Positions 1 through 10,756 are shown, counted from the first letter of the stretch. The stretch is 64,000 nucleotides of DNA from Mastigias papua (GCA_964019165.1 OZ025277.1:134001-198000), one strand, 5' to 3'. Notes: a model not told the origin generated them from the letters alone. Numbers and translations: made by a program.

Positions 1-1155
1 GGTATTTTAGATATTGCTGTCTCCTTTGATGGGTCATGGCAGAGAAGAGGACACTCTTCACATAATGGGATGGCCTCAGTAATTGAGCTAGTTACAGGAC
101 TTCCACTGGACCATGAGGTCTTGTCAAATTTCTGTGGAAAATGTAACATCATGGAGCAAAGTGACAGTAGTGAGGAGTGGAAACTGAAGCATTCAAGGAA
201 TTGCCTGAAAAATTTTGAAGGATCTGCCAATGCTATGGAAGTTGAGTGTGCTTTGCGAATGTGGAAGAGATCCATTGAAAAGAATAGCATGAGGTACACG
301 ACAATGCTTTGTGATGGAGATAGCAAATCATTTGATGCTATAAGTGACGCACAGGCATATGGCCCAGATGTTGTCATCAAAAAGGAAGATTGTGTTAACC
401 ATATCTCTAAACGAATGGGCACAGCTCTTAGAAACCTAGTGTCTGAGGCCAAAGCTAAAGGATCATCAGTATCAGGGAAAGGGAAGCTGACACAGCAAAA
501 GATACTAAAGATTCAAAATTATTATGGCCGTGCTATCAAAGACCACCACGATGATATTCCTCTTCTTAAAAAGCGCATCTTTGCAATATTACTGCATCTT
601 TCATCATCAGATCAATTTCCAAAACACCAGCAATGTCCACCAGGTGAAAATTCTTGGTGCTTCTGGCAGAGATCATTGGCAAAAGATGTTGAGCCTGGCA
701 CACATAAGAATCATGAAACCGTCCCATCAGATGTAGGCAAATGCCTTGTGCCAATTTTTCAGAGATTATCTGAAGAAAACCTTCTTAAGAGGTGCTCCAG
801 AAATAGAACCCAAAATGCCAATGAAGCTTTGCACCATTTAATATGGAAGTTTTCACCAAAGGCTATATTCAATGGAAGGAAGACACTTGAGACTGCTGTA
901 CTTTTGGCACTATGTCAGTTTTCAATGGGCAAGTGTTTCAAAGATATTCTTTGCAGAATATTAGGGTTTGAGCCTGGAAAGTTCTGCAAGGCAGAAAATA
1001 TTAGAGGAAGTATTGAAAGACTCAAAAAGGCAGAATACAAAGCAAGTGAAAGGGGAAAGAAAAGAAGAAGGACATTAAAATACAATAAGAATGCAAAGGA
1101 ACAATCATCACAAAATAAGGAAGGGCAAACATATAGTGCTGGTGCATTCCACTGA
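1..1155 (+). CDS. Mutator-like (MULE-type) transposase, 5'-incomplete
   Basis: The open frame runs from base 1, so the start codon lies outside the window; an internal ATG at 70 is not the true start. The first codons read FDGSWQRRGHSSHNG, followed by VTGLPLDHEVLSNFCGKC. This is the pattern I associate with the Mutator-like transposase domain found in many invertebrate transposons, with DGSW giving a catalytic-type aspartate. A further acidic segment, TTMLCDGDSKSFDAI, comes about 100 residues later. The C-terminus is Lys/Arg-rich (residues about 340-370), as expected of a DNA-binding, nuclear protein. The frame is intact to a TGA at 1153-1155. It could be a live MULE copy or a recently dead one, because the N-terminal part is not visible. 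A separate non-coding MULE-like element lies at 55042-58790, but I see no shared sequence between the two. Confidence 0.8.
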   Translation, partial: GILDIAVSFDGSWQRRGHSSHNGMASVIELVTGLPLDHEVLSNFCGKCNIMEQSDSSEEWKLKHSRNCLKNFEGSANAMEVECALRMWKRSIEKNSMRYTTMLCDGDSKSFDAISDAQAYGPDVVIKKEDCVNHISKRMGTALRNLVSEAKAKGSSVSGKGKLTQQKILKIQNYYGRAIKDHHDDIPLLKKRIFAILLHLSSSDQFPKHQQCPPGENSWCFWQRSLAKDVEPGTHKNHETVPSDVGKCLVPIFQRLSEENLLKRCSRNRTQNANEALHHLIWKFSPKAIFNGRKTLETAVLLALCQFSMGKCFKDILCRILGFEPGKFCKAENIRGSIERLKKAEYKASERGKKRRRTLKYNKNAKEQSSQNKEGQTYSAGAFH

Positions 1156-2008
1156 TTTATAAAATGTCTTTTAAAAAGATATTTACTATTTAAGAATGCT
1201 ATTCTATTATAGAAACCAGGATTTTTTGCAAAAAGTACTTTTGCAAGCATATTGAGAAAGCATATTTGACTTTCAGTGGACATTTCTGTGTGCACAAGTT
1301 TAAACTCATTTTTCTCAAAACTAATATTTTATGGTAGTGGTTTCGCGGTCAAATTCCCCATTTTGTTATGCTTTATGGAAAACCAAATATCTATATATCA
1401 TTTGAAAGCTAACATAATGGAGAATGCAATGACATGTTTAGTTTTTAGATCATTCTCATTATTTATGAGTTTTCTTGCGTCCAATTATTGGTAGTCCGGT
1501 CAAAATTTCTCGTTTTGGAAAAAAATCATGATAACTATGGATATGGAGGCTATTTTTCATTTTACTTACTTTTGTTGCACTCTACAGACTATGAGGAATC
1601 TAATGATATATAGCAATCAGTGGTTAATCATAATAGAACAAATTGGCGTGTCAGATCCCATGCCCACTATTTAGGAATTGTTCCCTCGTTTCCATGGCAA
1701 CTATTTGAATTTTCCAAATTTTGTCAACTTTTTCGGAATCTGCACTCAAAACTACCCTATTGTGTGTAATTTGAGGCTCTTGGCATTATTGTGTATGGAA
1801 ATAGCTTTTTGACCAGTCACCCACCTTAAATACAATACATGTTTTGAAAAATAAATTTGAAAAAAAGCCTAATTACAATGTCTACTACCTAAAAGCGATA
1901 TACCGTTATATAAGATATTATTTACAAAATTATTAAAGATATAATGATAAAGGTACAAAAAATATATTGGTAAAAACAAAAAAACAATAATTTCAAGCTA
2001 TATACAAT
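1156..2008. other. AT-rich stretch without recognisable gene
   Basis: Downstream flank of the transposase frame, with only short frames. It may be the 3' non-coding part of the same element, but no terminal inverted repeat is visible here. Confidence 0.4.
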
Positions 2009-2660
2009 TCATGCATCATGCATCAAAGACTTTTTAAAGGAGGCAAGGTTAGGTGCTAGCTTCGATTCTGTTGGTAGGCTGTTCCACATTTTCGAGCCCT
2101 TGTAGGAGAAGCCCTTCTGCCCATTAGAGGAAGTCCTCTTTGGCAGCTTGAGATCTGTGGCAGTATTTCGTAGATTATACGTGGCCTCAGAATAGTTTGC
2201 AACCAACATGTCGAAGAGGTACTGAGGGGCAAGCCCAGGTTTGCTAGGAGCATCAAAATTGCTTCCAGTTATTATTCTGGCTGCGCGATTCTGAAGCTTC
2301 TGTAGTTGCTGTAATTCAGTAAGTCCACAGACACCCCAGACTGCGCAACAGTAGCGAAAATGTGGATCAACCAAACCAGTGTAAAGATTTTTAAGTGACT
2401 CAAAAGGTAAAAACCTTTTGGCATACCTTATTAGTCCAAGAGATCGAGAAATCTTTTTCGATACTTCTTGAATGTGATTCTTCCAATCAAGAGTATTGTT
2501 AATATGGACTCCTAGATACTTAGTGCATTGAACAACATCGAGATCATTATGCCTTATATGCAGATTTAATTGCTCAGCTTGATTTTTCAAGATTGCAAGC
2601 GTCCGTTTAGTAGAAATTACCATGGAGTGCGTTTTATACCAAAGACGATGATGATTATAC
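2009..2660 (-). pseudogene. LINE reverse transcriptase C-terminal fragment (CR1/Jockey-like)
   Basis: The 204-residue minus-strand frame holds the end of a non-LTR reverse transcriptase. It starts within the palm/thumb with VISTKRTLAIL, then has TKYLGVHINNTLDW (the KYLGV motif of the thumb), the Y-aromatic segment HFRYCCAVWG, LQKLQNRAARIITG and a final KGSKMWNSLP block. These are in the normal order for CR1/Jockey-type LINE C-termini. The catalytic palm (FADD-type) and endonuclease are missing, so this is a 5'-truncated, inactive copy. The frame also reads upstream of the nominal ATG. Confidence 0.8.
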
Positions 2661-2754
2661 GGACGATGTAATTTGCATTGATTAGATTGGATGCATTAAT
2701 ATTATCTATGACCTCATATTATAGTTTTTCTATGCGAATTCTCAAAATCCTTAA

Positions 2755-2870
2755 AAGCAAAACATTTCGTCGTGACAAAATTTCGTCACATTTGAAATTT
2801 CGTCGAAGAAATTTTCGTCAAAATATTTGTCCGAAGTTTTGTCACGACGAAATTTTTTGTTGTTAATGTA
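2755..2870. repeat. Solo terminus of the TTCGG/TTCGT inverted-repeat family
   Basis: Repeated TTTCGTC and TTGTCCGAA words end in GTTAATGTA at about 2861-2869. The same layout ends the pogo-like element at 31310-31420 and starts it, inverted, at 28612. A degenerate relative is at 52205-52318. I read this as an isolated terminus of a related element. Confidence 0.5.
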
Positions 2871-2879
2871 GTTCTGTTT

Positions 2880-2975
2880 TATTGTTATTTTGTAAGTAAA
2901 TGGAGAGCCCCTTGAAAACCAGCATTCGCTAAAGGGCCACCAGCCTTATATCATATGAAAATGAAAATGAATGAG
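2880..2975 (+). repeat. LINE 3'-end-like dispersed repeat
   Basis: The text GAGAGCCCCTTGAAAACC followed by AAGGGCCACC recurs in altered form at 27554-27605. The tail ATGAAAATGAAAATGAATG is typical of CR1-like LINE 3' ends. No coding sequence remains. Confidence 0.4.
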
Positions 2976-3232
2976 TTTCCAGCGTGAGCTTTAAACAGAT
3001 TAGCACACTAAGCAACAACCACTTAAATGTTTACTATACTCAATGGAAAAATTACAATAAAACTCACCATGTGTTGCATCTGTCAAGAATAGTAAACAGA
3101 AATATATTATAATCAAATAAGTAAACTGTATGAGGCACTGTACGTGCCTCATACAAAGAAGTAAACATTGACGCTGACGCCAACTCAAACTTTCGCGCGA
3201 CTTGATCACAATCAAACAATACCAGGCTCCTC

Positions 3233-3299
3233 CGGGAAAGTAGTCACTGCGACTTTAGAACAAACAGTAGTCACTGCGACTTTAGAACGGAAAGTAGTA
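3233..3299. repeat. 27-bp minisatellite, first block
   Basis: About two copies of a 27-bp unit (GTAGTAACTGCGACTTTAGA plus ACGGAAA). The array is split by two TA-target insertions and continues at 3611-3748 and 4982-5310. Confidence 0.85.
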
Positions 3300-3610
3300 C
3301 CGTAAATCCTCGAATTAGCCCCCTGGGGGCTTATTTATTTTTGCTGCTTTTTGGGTGGGGGCTTATTCGAAGGGGGGCTTATTCGAGGGGGGGCTTATAA
3401 AATTATTTGACAAATGTCGTATAAAAAGCTCATTGCCGAAGCTCCTTTTCTCCATACTATTACAAGAACAGTCTATATTTAAGCATTAGTCTTTATTACA
3501 GTCTTCATCATCACCTAGGGTGGGGGCTTATTCGAGGGGGGCTTATTAACAATTTGAAGTTCTAGTATGGGGGCTTATTCGAGGGGGGGGGTTAATTCGA
3601 GGATGTACAG
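3300..3610. mobile_element. Short pogo-like MITE inserted in the minisatellite
   Basis: The 311-bp element is flanked by TA (3298-3299 and 3611-3612). The left end is CCGTAAATCCTCGAATTA. The right end reads, in reverse complement, CTGTACATCCTCGAATTA. Deleting the insert and one TA restores a standard 27-bp minisatellite unit, so the boundaries are well supported. The interior is made of repeated GGGGGCTTATTCGA words and has no ORF. CAGTA-type ends with a TA target duplication are typical of pogo/Tigger-type elements. Confidence 0.8.
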
Positions 3611-3748
3611 TAACTGCGACGTTAGAACGGAAGTAGTAACTGCGACGTTAGAAGTTAGAACGGAAGTAGTAACTGCGACGTTAGAACGGAAGTGGTGACT
3701 GCGACGTAGAACGGAAAGTAATCACTGCGACTTCAGAACAGAAAAGTA
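3611..3748. repeat. 27-bp minisatellite, second block
   Basis: About five more copies of the unit, slightly diverged (CGACGTTAGAACGG variant), lie between the two transposon insertions. Confidence 0.85.
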
Positions 3749-4019
3749 CCTTTGGTGTATTTAAATTCGCGGTGTACTATTATTCGCGCACCCCTGACTG
3801 CGCGAAATTAAGTACTGCGCGAAAATTGAGCTGCGCGAAAAAAGGTGACGCATGCGCATAACGCAAAGGCAAAATATCGTCATAAATTCTACGAGAAAGT
3901 ATTCAACGCTTTGCTTTCTGAAAAAATAATAAACTCTTTATTATTTTAAATGTCAATGTCACTAAAATCTTGGTTGTTGAACCGAATTTGATCAGGTTCG
4001 GTATAGTAGGAGTTCACTT

Positions 4020-4406
4020 TTTCTTTCATAATGTTGAAAATTCATTCTGGTGCCTTAGATTTAAAAATCTTCAAAACAATCGGTATTTCCAGACCACCCA
4101 GTGGTATTGGAGACCTTCTAAAGGCTATGCTTGATACAAAAGCCTCCATTTTCCCTCCATAGTCGTAAAAAACTTCGAAAAGCGGCTTATCTCCCTTGGC
4201 AAATGCCCGATTACGCGATGTCCGTCGATGGTCTTCCTTGTCTTAATGCGCAAAGCCATTGCATAAGGATCGTAAACATTGCCTCTTTCACGTACGACTT
4301 CTAGTTTTTCGTTAGGTTTGGGCGTCCAAAATTTTCTGTATTGGTGAAAACCACGAGATCCACACTTTATCTCAAAATGCTCTTTATTCTCCATCGAAAA
4401 AATCAA
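4020..4406 (-). pseudogene. HIRAN-domain protein fragment
   Basis: Minus-strand reading gives IKCGSRGFHQYRKFWTPK, then VRERGNVYDPYAMAL and VIGHLPREISRFSKFF. This is the order of a HIRAN domain: a Cys-x-GFHxYxxxW opening, a REx-NxxDPxAxAL turn and a VGHLPREIS core. HIRAN domains, in HLTF/Rad5 for example, bind DNA ends. After a shift of frame the downstream DNA gives SPIPLGGLEIPI, matching SPIPKGGLEILL in the second element, so the coding region extends to about 4020. No start context can be assigned because the 5' part is deleted. It sits head-to-head with the transposase remnant. Function inside a transposon is unknown. Confidence 0.75.
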
Positions 4407-4810
4407 GAGTGGCTTTTGCTAGCTGATGTTTTTAAGGGCCAATGGACTGAAGAAGTGAAGCAGTTGGTGCATAAAAAATCGGAAAGATGGTTCCAGTGCC
4501 AAACAACATGACCCATATTTACCAGACCCTTGATCTCGCTGTGAATAGAAGTTGCATGGCATTTCTCCGTAAAGAGTCCCAAAACTGGTTCGCAGGACAA
4601 GTCCAGCAGCAAATTCTAAATGGCTGTGAAGCAGAGCAAGTCAAAGTGGACTTGAGAATCAGCATTTTGAAGCCGATACAGGCAAAATGGTTGACATCGT
4701 TTTATGACCGCATGCAAAATCGACCAGATATAGCTGTAAAATGGTTTAAGAGGGCTGGGATTACAATTTTTTTAGCAACAGAGCGGCAGTATGAAGACCC
4801 ATTTCTGTAA
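4403..4810 (+). pseudogene. pogo/Tigger-type DDE transposase C-terminal fragment
   Basis: Plus-strand reading has LADVFKGQ, then after one frameshift VPVPNNMTHIYQTLDLAVNR and ISILKPIQAKWLTSFYDRM. FKGQ, PNNMTHIYQ and LDLAVN are hallmark blocks of the second half of the pogo/Tigger (DDE_1) catalytic domain. The first catalytic aspartate and the helix-turn-helix/CENP-B-like N-terminus are absent. It resembles the better preserved copy at 29017-29725, and both can be read as the same family. Inactive. Confidence 0.8.
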
Positions 4811-4981
4811 AGAGGTTACTTTTAGGCAACATAAACGTTCAGGAATATAATTTCTTTACAACTGAATTATCGTGCCATCCTGTGTACTTTCTCGTGTGCG
4901 CGAATTCCAAGACTACGCGAAAATATGAAAGATTTGTGCGCGAATTTAAAATGCGCGAATTCAAGAACGCGCGAAATATAA

Positions 4982-5310
4982 TAGTCACAGCGACTTTAGA
5001 ACGGAAAGTACTAACTGCGACTTTATAACGGGAAGTAGTAGCTGTGACTTTAGAACGGAAAGTAGTAGCTGTGACTTTAGAACGGAAAGTAGTAACTGCG
5101 ACTTTATAACGGAAAGTAGTAGCTGTGACTTTAGAACGGAAAGTAGTAGCTGTGACTTTAGAACGGAAAGTAGTAGCTGTGACTTTAGAACGGAAAGTAG
5201 TAACTGCGACTTTATAACGGAAAGTAGTAGCTGTGACTTTAGAACGGAAAGTAGTCATTGTGACCTTTAGAACGGAAAGTAGTCACTGTGACTTTAGAAG
5301 TAAAATAGAT
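4982..5310. repeat. 27-bp minisatellite, main block
   Basis: About twelve copies of the 27-bp unit alternate CTGCGACTTTATAACGG and CTGTGACTTTAGAACGG variants. The regular 9-residue open frame across it on the minus strand is a by-product of a unit length divisible by three. Confidence 0.9.
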
Positions 5311-7299
5311 AATGATAGGACGACTTTAGAAATTGCGAATATGGAGTGTCAAACTTTAGAAAGTGTTGAAACCTAAGAAGACCCTATATTTGGAAGGATA
5401 TTCGCGACAAAGATATCATTGCCGTTTGCTAACTCTTTGTCACCCTTTAGTTGCATGTCTTAACAAGGTACTAAAGGGCGTGGTCCGAGGGAACATGACC
5501 CTTGACAATGAGAAACTTGTCGTTGATGATTATGTGAAAAGTGCGCTAAAATTCAATTTACTGTGAGTTAATAGTCGAATGTTTTAGAAAATATTCCCAC
5601 TTCGAATAGTCAAATATCATCTAAATGTTCCAGTTATCGAGTATTCGCCTTGCTCACAATAGGCCAAATTATTGTGCTGTGTCCTCCTATGTCATTAGCA
5701 AACATTCTTTGTCCCAAGTATAAGGGCATGTCACCCCGTCCCTATAAACGGCCATGCTTATGATTCAAAGTTCTGAAAATCTGGAACAGGAGTAACTTTT
5801 CGCAATTCAAATCTGTATTGACGTTCATAGGTGCTATGATGTACTCGATGTCAATAGATTTTTGAAGCATGTGACTAAAATCCACCAATACTGCTGATAT
5901 GTTATTCTTCCTCACCTTCACATTCATTAGAAATTTGCAGTTCTGAGATTAAATGCTGCAGGAAGCTTTACTAGATAAGGCAATTATTTTTCACTTTTAA
6001 TTGATAGCTGTGTAATACTGCTAATTTATAATTGTTAGATTGGAACTATAGTTGGAAGATTTAGACAGATATTTAGTAGATTGTAGAAGTACTGATATCT
6101 TATTTAGACGTCTCACATTTCGTTATTAGATATTCTGGACTCTCAGAGCTTGAGAAAGACTGAGGAGTGCCATCTCGTTGTGTATTGCTTTGGTATTAGA
6201 TATTTGGACTCTCAGTGCTTGAGACAGACTGAGGAGTGTCCATTCGTATTAGTTGCTCGTGAGGTACGTCGGGGGCTCGAATGCAAATGAGCCAACAGAA
6301 CCTTTATAGCTTCCAGGAATGTAAATATCTTTTATTTCTATTCTTTGCGCTACAAGACGCACGTATTGTGTCCAAAAGTATTTGTACTATCTAATAAGAA
6401 ATAAGTTAGGTTAGGCACAGTAATTCCCTTTGTGAAGTAAACTCTAGGCATACGGTAGAAACCCCCTTTGCAGTGACTGTGCATTACGCAGCATGCCATT
6501 CTATTGTTTTAGGATTTAGGATTATTAACCCTTGCATCAATAAGGACTGGATTAGGTATTGTTTTATTGCTTACTATATGCAACAAGATCTGCCTCCTAC
6601 AAAGAGATAATTAGTGTATGGCACAATGCATAAGTGTAACGTTTAGGGTTCTTGTTACGATGGTGAGCAGTCGCCATACTTGTAACAGTACTTTTATGCC
6701 TAGGCCTAAGGCCTAAGGCCTAGGCCTAACGAAGAATTGACACCAGAGAACGATCTTTGATGTTTTCTATTATAATGCAAAGCAAAGACTGATCACTATG
6801 AATTAAACACTCACTACATATGACATCAACTGAACGCTAATCAATATTTGGCACGTCACAATCACAATACACGATATATCAAGATCACAATACACGTTGA
6901 CAGGACAGCACATGGCCCGGAAAGGGTGTTTACTACGCACAACAGGACTCCACATGAACGTAAGACTGAGACACGTAACACGAAAGTTCTATAAGTGACA
7001 ATCTTATGGTATACTGCATCCGTAAACTGAATGGAGCTATAGAAAAAGGCCATAAAATGATAAAAACACGCAAAATGAACAGATTGAGTGAGATGGCATG
7101 TCTGTCTGATGTTGCTAGCATAGGTTGAGATCAACTGGTAACTGTAACGGACGATATCAATGCTATTTGTGCTGTTATCAAAGTAAGAAAAGAAGCCTAC
7201 TTAGAAGTCACCGACATCAAAATCTGTTGCTCCAGTAAATGCATAGGATCCTGCGTTTGCAACACTGAATAATATGGCAGGGACATCCAAATGACATTT
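5311..7299. other. Gene-free region with small duplications
   Basis: No coding region is recognised. About 6117-6245 contains two copies of a roughly 70-bp segment (GACTCTCAG..GCTTGAGA..AGACTGAGGAGTG). 6702-6729 is a self-complementary run built from AGGCCTA words. Confidence 0.5.
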
Positions 7300-7690
7300 T
7301 TGGGCACATCTACTTTTCGCACAGCCAAACTGCGTAGAACATTGCCTGTGCGCAAGTATTTCATTTTCACGCTTTGTGCTGCGCGAAAATTTGATGTGCG
7401 GGAAATATTTCCTTTTTGCAAATATGGAAAAACCAGAGTATCCACTTGTAAATTGATTTTTCAATTTTTCAGGGCATTGTCCTTTTAGCATTTTATGTGT
7501 CATGACTAGCTTATCGTATCTTATCGTATAATCAACGTGACAAATGTGAAAGTATATGTAGAGTTCATATGAAGTGTCTTATACAGTTTTCCCTCACTAT
7601 TGCGTGTGCAAAAATCAGATGTGCGCAAAATCCAGCTGCCCGACAATTGAATGCGCGAAATTTCACTCGCACGAAAATTTAATGAATTAA
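7300..7690. repeat. pogo-like terminal sequences, degenerate
   Basis: Clusters of TGCGCGAAA/TTTCGCGC words at 7310-7410 and 7600-7680 resemble the termini of element A (3749-4981). CAGTTTTCCCTCACTATTG at 7588 looks like a pogo-type 5' end after TA. No partner end or transposase is seen. Confidence 0.4.
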
Positions 7691-8012
7691 GGTTTTATTT
7701 TTATTTTATTATTATAACATTCATTAAAGTTGGTTTTTACAGGTAGTTCTAATTAATGAATGAACTAATTAGGACCAACTATTTGCAGCAAACGTAATAC
7801 GTAACATTACAATCATGTGTACGGAAAATCAACACTGCTAAGTACGAACCGAGGAAAATAACGTGCCGCAATTATAAAGATTACAATCCAAAGGCCATAT
7901 GTGATGATTTGAGAAAAATCAATTGGGACGAATTCTACAATTTGAAGAGAGTAAATGATGCCTGGGGGTTTCTTAAAAGAAATCTCACTGATGTATTAAA
8001 TAAGATCGCACC

Positions 8013-8381
8013 CTAGAAACTAAGAAGTAGAGTAGAGTAGAGACTAAGAAAGTAGAGACTAAGCAAGTAAACAGCAGCGACCCCGCCCCCTACCATTGTT
8101 AGTTGTGTCAGGTAGCTTGGTGCCAAATAATGTATTAAGCCTTGCAATATATAAACCAAATTGGATTTCATAAAGTTTTTTAGGCTTTTTTGTATTATTT
8201 GGTACAAAGCTACCTTGGATTCTACTTTTTTGTTGGTTAATTAAGTAATAGAATTGTAAGTGCCTTCCAAAGTGGGGACCAGATGACCTTGTGTCTATCC
8301 CTGCTTTGGATGGCACAGTAGAATGTAACCATTTTTGTGTTTTAATGATTTGATATTGATAGAAAAAAAAAAAAAAAAAAA
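8013..8381 (+). mobile_element. Poly(A)-tailed retro-insertion (SINE or processed 3' end)
   Basis: The insert ends in an 18-base A run at about 8364-8381. It is bracketed by AGATCGCACC (8003-8012 and 8382-8391), a target-site duplication. Removing it rejoins the LINE frame (..LNKIAP/LITKK..). It contains an imperfect inverted repeat of about 32 bp (GTAGCTTGGTGCCAAATAAT near 8112 against its complement near 8193-8216). No pol III boxes are obvious. It could be a SINE or the retrotransposed 3' end of a host mRNA. Confidence 0.75.
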
Positions 8382-10018
8382 GATCGCACCGCTGATCACA
8401 AAGAAAATTAAAGGCAAGCCAGCACCTTGGTTGACAATCGATTTGAAAGCTATGATGAATGAAAGGGATAAGCTCCTCCGCAAGTCAAGGAAAACAAACA
8501 GTGAGGCTCATACTTTGGCCTATAAGCAGAAAAGAAATAAAGTCAACAAAGCTATTCAAAAAGCAAAGTCCATTTATAATAGAAATCTGCTGAGAGAAAA
8601 CTCTAATGACCCCAAGAAGTTTTGGAAAACACTTAAATCAATTTATCCCACCAAGGGTGGGGATAAACCGTATATACGATCTTTTGAAATAGATGGGGTG
8701 AAAACAAGCAACCCTGCAACTATTTCTAATGCGTTTTCCATATTCTTTGCAAATGCCGTTCAGAGGTTAAAAGAAATTGCAATCCCATTACGTAACTTTA
8801 CATGGAGAAAGCCGATAGGAATAAAAAGGAAGACAGAGAAAAGATTCACATTCCAGTCAGTCTCACAACCTGAAGTTGAGCACCTATTAAAAACGATCAA
8901 GCGCAATAAAGCAACTGGATTAGATAATTTACCACCTTTTCTACTGAAGGATTCAGCTGGAATTTTGTCTGCACCGCTTGCTCACCTAATAAACCTATCT
9001 TTTAAAACAGGAATCTTTCCAGCGGACTGGAAAAAAGTAAAGATCATACCCATCCATAAGTCTGGTCCATCTTCAAACATGGATAACTACAGGCCTATTT
9101 CCATTCTACCTGTCGTGTCAAAGATTATTGAAAAGGCAATTCATCTCCAACTAGTCAAATTCTTAGATCAAAATTCTCTGCTTTCAGAATTCCAATTTGG
9201 ATTCAGGCCTAAGTTATCTACAGAGCTTGCAGCAATACACTTGATTGATAACATTCGCGAAAGTGTCGATAGCGGTAAACTAGTAGGTGCCGTTTTCATT
9301 GACTTAAGTAAGGCATTTGACACAGTGAGTCATTCTACGCTGCTGGAAAAGCTACCTCAATATGGAATTGAAGGGATAGAATATGCTTGGTTCAAAGACT
9401 ATCTGTTTAGTCGAAAAGCTGTAGTAAGTTACAACATCCATGTCTCCGATGAACAAGATTTGTACACTGGAGTGCCACAAGGGTCGATACTTGGCCCTTT
9501 GTTGTTCATTATATTGTTTAATGACATCGCCAGTGTATTACAGCACTCTCGAATCGTAAAATATGCAGATGATACTGTCATATATCTCGCTGATAAGGAC
9601 TTGAAAAATGTCCAGCTACGTCTTACAGAGGATATGGGTTTGATCTCGAAATGGCTTAAGGAAACCGAGCTTATCATTAACATGAAGAAGGGTAAAACTG
9701 AAGCGCTTTTGCTTGGGACTGCAAAACGGTTAAGCATGCAATCAGAGTCTTTGACAGTGCACATTGATGGATTTGCAATAAGAAACACCGACGAGTACAA
9801 GTATCTGGGTGTATATGTGAGCAGCTCACTTGATCTTAATAGCCATTTTGAAAAATCCTACAAGAAAGCAGCAGGAAGACTTAGGCTTCTGGCCAGATTA
9901 AGAAAACATCTTGACTTACAATCAGCCAAAAAAATATACTGCTCTATGATCTTGCCTGTTTTCACCTACTGTGGTGCTCTGCAAATGAATCCGTCTGAAA
10001 CCAGAGTTAAACAGTTGA

Positions 10019-10132
10019 ACGAAAAAGCGGAAACATTCTTTTAGCATACTGAAAGCTTTTTTCGTTTCAGTATGCTAAAAGAATGTTTCCGCTTTTTCGT
10101 GCTATAGTGAAGTTCTGTAGTACCAACAGACT
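10019..10132. mobile_element. 114-bp hairpin insertion with 12-bp target duplication
   Basis: TTAAACAGTTGA occurs at 10007-10018 and again at 10133-10144, and the 114 bp between interrupts the LINE frame. The insert begins with a perfect inverted repeat: 35-bp arms 10020-10054 and 10065-10099 with a 10-base loop. It ends with CTGTAGTACCAACAGAC. A diverged copy of the right part is at about 44922-44966. No coding capacity. Confidence 0.8.
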
Positions 10133-10490
10133 TTAAACAGTTGACTGCATTACATGAGCGATCCATCAGGATTGTTTATGGTAATGAAAAAATAGTGACG
10201 GGCTTCCATCAGTGATGAATACGAACAAGATCCGAGTATGTAAACTCGTGAGAAAGTGCATTGATAAAGACATCTGTCACACATTCAAAGATCATTTCAT
10301 CTTACAGAATCATGGCAAACATACAAGAAATGCTAACAACAGCTTGAAATTACCAAAAATTAGAACTGAATATGCCCGCAAGTCGTTATATTACACTGGC
10401 GCAAAGATCTACAATGACCTGCCTCTAAAAATCAGATCAATTGCAAATGCTACCAAATATGAGAAGAGCCTCAATGCCTATTTTACTTAG

Positions 10491-10726
10491 ATCAAACAAG
10501 TCAACATCAAGGAGCAACATCAAGAAATCATGACTGGGCCTTTTCAGTCACCTTTTGTAACTTATTTTTCAACTTTTATACCACTTTTATATGCTTTTCA
10601 AATTTCTATTTCATTGTAAAATTGTAACTAGGGACCCTTTATTAGTTTTAGCTTATTGTACTTTCACAGGACACACGTTGATAACAGCAATTATATGCTG
10701 AAGTGTTTCTATCCTGTATAAATAAT
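10491..10726 (+). other. 3' UTR of the CR1/Jockey-like LINE
   Basis: Non-coding tail between the LINE stop codon and the microsatellite tail. The text CTGTATAAATAAT just before the tail matches the corresponding place in the LINE at 53640-54275. Confidence 0.6.
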
Positions 10727-10756
10727 CGTATTATTATTATATTATTATTATTATAG
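10727..10756. repeat. (TTA)n LINE tail
   Basis: ATTATTATTATATTATTATTATTATA forms the 3' tail of the upstream LINE. It is also the outer (TTA)n flank of the antisense RLE-type LINE that follows. Confidence 0.75.

Larger units (their letters stand above)
3749..4981. mobile_element. pogo/Tigger-like element A with HIRAN and transposase remnants
   Basis: The 1,233-bp insertion lies in the minisatellite, flanked by TA (3747-3748 and 4982-4983). Removing it rejoins AAAAG-TA-GTCAC, matching the neighbouring units. Both ends are rich in GCGCGAA words, which read as imperfect inverted termini. Inside are a minus-strand HIRAN-domain fragment (about 4020-4406) and a plus-strand pogo transposase C-terminus (about 4403-4810), arranged head-to-head. 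The N-termini of both are missing, which suggests one central deletion. The element at 28612-31420 has the same organisation. Confidence 0.75.
7850..10490 (+). pseudogene. CR1/Jockey-like LINE ORF2 (reverse transcriptase), interrupted by two insertions
   Basis: Coding begins as a truncated linker (INWDEFYNLKRVNDAWGFLK, about 7918-7978). It breaks at a poly(A) insertion (8013-8381), continues 8382-10018, breaks again at a hairpin insertion (10019-10132) and finishes 10133-10490. Reverse transcriptase blocks are in order: PPFLLKDSAG, SGPSSNMDNYRPISILPV, FIDLSKAFDTVSH, GVPQGSILGPLLF, KYADDTVIY (YADD catalytic pair near 9562) and YKYLGVYV. The C-terminus has LHERSIRIVYGNEK and YYTGAKIYNDLPL. The endonuclease is absent (5'-truncated). 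Apart from the two insertions and a stop near 10210, the frame is well preserved, so the copy is fairly young. It is followed by a 3' UTR and a (TTA)n-type tail at 10727-10756. Confidence 0.9.

Noticed and set aside
4839..5258. 139-residue ORF with repeating TTFRSKVTA
   Set aside because: It is the translation of the 27-bp minisatellite; length divisible by three keeps the frame open.
4982..5310. Regularly spaced repeats suggestive of a CRISPR array
   Set aside because: Units are contiguous 27-bp tandem copies with no unique spacers, and the context is eukaryotic.
6702..6729. AGGCCTA-rich run as a telomere-like repeat or regulatory site
   Set aside because: Too short and self-complementary, without array structure.
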